Below, piece by piece: positions 62,797-64,000 of a DNA stretch of 64,000 bases; positions within the stretch are counted from its first letter, which is position 1; the number at the start of each line of letters is the position of its first letter. The stretch covers positions 1 through 64,000 of the forward strand of contig CATLAK010000013.1 of the NCBI GenBank assembly GCA_949878435.1, written 5' to 3'. The DNA is from an uncultured Lachnospiraceae bacterium. GTDB lineage: Bacteria > Bacillota > Clostridia > Lachnospirales > Lachnospiraceae. Both the position numbers and the translations under genes were made by a program. The notes under the pieces were generated by a model, which saw only the letters and a list, made by a program, of their open reading frames with translations, did not search any database and was not told where the DNA came from.

Positions 62797-64000
62797 ATGA
62801 AGAAAGCTCTTGTCATAGGCGCAGGTCCCGCGGGTCTTACCGCCGCTTATGAACTTTTGACCAAGTCAAAGGACATTGAAGTAACTGTATTTGAAGAAAG
62901 CGATTGTTTTGGCGGTATTTCCAAAACCGTAAACTATAAAGGGAACCGGATGGATATGGGCGGTCACCGCTTCTTTTCCAAGATTCCTGAAGTAAACGAG
63001 TGGTGGGACAAGATGCTCCCCATGCAGGGTGCTCCCACTTATGACGACATTCTTTTAGACAGACCCATGCCCCTTACCAAGGGCGGTCCCGACCCCGAAA
63101 AGGAAGACCGGGTCATGCTGACCAGACACCGCGTATCACGCATTTATTTTGATTCCAAATTCTACGACTATCCTATTTCCTTAAAGTTAGAAACCTTTAA
63201 AAATTTTGGATTTCTGACCACCATGAAGGTGGGCTTCAGTTATCTGGCTTCTCTGATTCACAAAAGACCGGATGATAATCTTGAGAATTTTTATATCAAC
63301 CGCTATGGACGCAAGCTCTACTCCATGTTCTTTGAGTACTACACCGAAAACCTGTGGGGACGCCATCCCAGCGAAATCGACGCCTCATGGGGCGCACAGC
63401 GCACCAAAGGTCTATCCATCATGGCGATTATCAAGGACGTATTCGAGAAAAAGTTCAAAAAGAAAAACCGCAAGGTAGAGACCTCCCTGATCGAGGAATT
63501 TAAATACCCCAAGCTCGGTCCCGGTCAGCTCTGGGATGTAACCGCCTCTGAAATTGAAAAGCTGGGCGGAACCATCATCAAAAATGCAAAAGTAACAAAA
63601 GTGCACAAAAACGAGAGCAATGTCATTACCTCCCTCACCTACGAAAAGGATGGTCAGGAGCACACCATGGAAGGCGATTACTTCATCTCCTCCATGCCGG
63701 TAAAAGATCTTGTAAACGGCATGAACGACGTCCCTGCCGATCCCGCCCGGATTGCAGCGGGACTTCCCTACCGCGACTACATGACCTTAGGCGTTCTCGT
63801 TCCCAAGATCAACTTAAAAAACAAGACCAAACTAAAGACCGTCAGCAACATCGTCCCCGACTGCTGGGTCTACGTTCAGGACAGGCATGTAAAACTGGGT
63901 CGATTCCAGATTTACAACAACTGGTCCCCTTACATGATCAAAGATCTTGAGCACACCGTATGGATTGGTCTTGAATACTTTGTAAACGAAGGCGACAACT
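62797..64000 (+). CDS. FAD-dependent oxidoreductase, UDP-galactopyranose-mutase-like (3' end outside window)
   Basis: The frame is open from the ATG at 62797 (site AAAGGTGG) to the window end, about 401 codons. The N-terminal FAD site is [15 protein letters not shown], then [13 protein letters not shown] and [10 protein letters not shown], and further in E-Y-Y-T-E-N-L-W-G. These are shared by UDP-galactopyranose mutases and the related protoporphyrinogen-oxidase-like amine oxidases found in polysaccharide clusters. It is either a galactofuranose-precursor enzyme or a relative acting on polyprenyl or sugar substrates. Confidence 0.85.
   Translation, partial: MKKALVIGAGPAGLTAAYELLTKSKDIEVTVFEESDCFGGISKTVNYKGNRMDMGGHRFFSKIPEVNEWWDKMLPMQGAPTYDDILLDRPMPLTKGGPDPEKEDRVMLTRHRVSRIYFDSKFYDYPISLKLETFKNFGFLTTMKVGFSYLASLIHKRPDDNLENFYINRYGRKLYSMFFEYYTENLWGRHPSEIDASWGAQRTKGLSIMAIIKDVFEKKFKKKNRKVETSLIEEFKYPKLGPGQLWDVTASEIEKLGGTIIKNAKVTKVHKNESNVITSLTYEKDGQEHTMEGDYFISSMPVKDLVNGMNDVPADPARIAAGLPYRDYMTLGVLVPKINLKNKTKLKTVSNIVPDCWVYVQDRHVKLGRFQIYNNWSPYMIKDLEHTVWIGLEYFVNEGDN

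Overview
The window looks like chromosome from a spore-forming Firmicute, most likely a Lachnospiraceae-type clostridium. The clues are moderate GC, AGGAGG-type ribosome sites, a SipL-like spore-coat morphogenesis protein, PyrK/PyrD-1B pyrimidine genes and a Gram-positive envelope gene set. Species cannot be fixed from the sequence. Nearly all genes are on the minus strand, so transcription mostly runs from high to low coordinates.

Region 1 (about 1-13.3 kb) is a polymorphic-toxin locus built on a contractile-injection-type spike. One operon (13.3 to 7.1 kb) encodes an N-terminally truncated VgrG-like spike, two accessory proteins, a DUF4280 PAAR-like tip, a papain-like cysteine peptidase, a complete VgrG-like protein with a C-terminal toxin tip, and immunity-type genes. 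Downstream lie silent cassettes. Each repeats a near-identical piece of the spike/pre-toxin region, then carries a different toxin tip and a different immunity gene: a lost toxin with a surviving immunity gene, an Ntox15 (HxxD) DNase with a Tdi1-like immunity gene, a probable RNase, an AHH nuclease with an Imm11-like gene, and a broken deaminase toxin at the left edge. Homologous exchange through the shared core would swap toxin tips. Several copies carry microhomology deletions or 1-base deletions.

Region 2 (13.4-21.5 kb) holds an unknown secreted-looking protein, sipL-like, pyrC-pyrK-pyrD, a PrcB-like lipoprotein and an HtrA protease.

Region 3 (21.5-43.4 kb) is a cluster for a rhamnose-containing surface glycan: a WbaP-like initiating transferase, an LCP attachment enzyme, five GT2-type proteins, a phosphohexomutase, a methyltransferase fused to a kinase-like domain (WbdD-like), a Wzm/Wzt ABC exporter whose ATPase carries a C-terminal carbohydrate-binding-type domain, and rfbB, rfbA, rfbC. 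No rfbD is present. A type III toxin-antitoxin locus (CptIN-like) sits between rfbA and rfbB.

Region 4 (43.4-62.7 kb) encodes a GH25 muramidase with a very long acidic Tyr/Asp/Glu cytoplasmic tail, O-acylation genes (MBOAT plus two SGNH-type proteins), membrane glycosylation proteins, and a duplicated VTC / CotH-kinase / DUF4956 module. Two decayed membrane-protein genes follow. The right edge holds the start of a flavoprotein of the UDP-galactopyranose-mutase type.

Scattered through regions 2-4 are five long fold-back (inverted repeat) elements of 310-440 bp. Four share one inner module, yet each has different outer arms that pair only with themselves. Together with the spike-borne silent toxin array, this is the most unusual content of the window.
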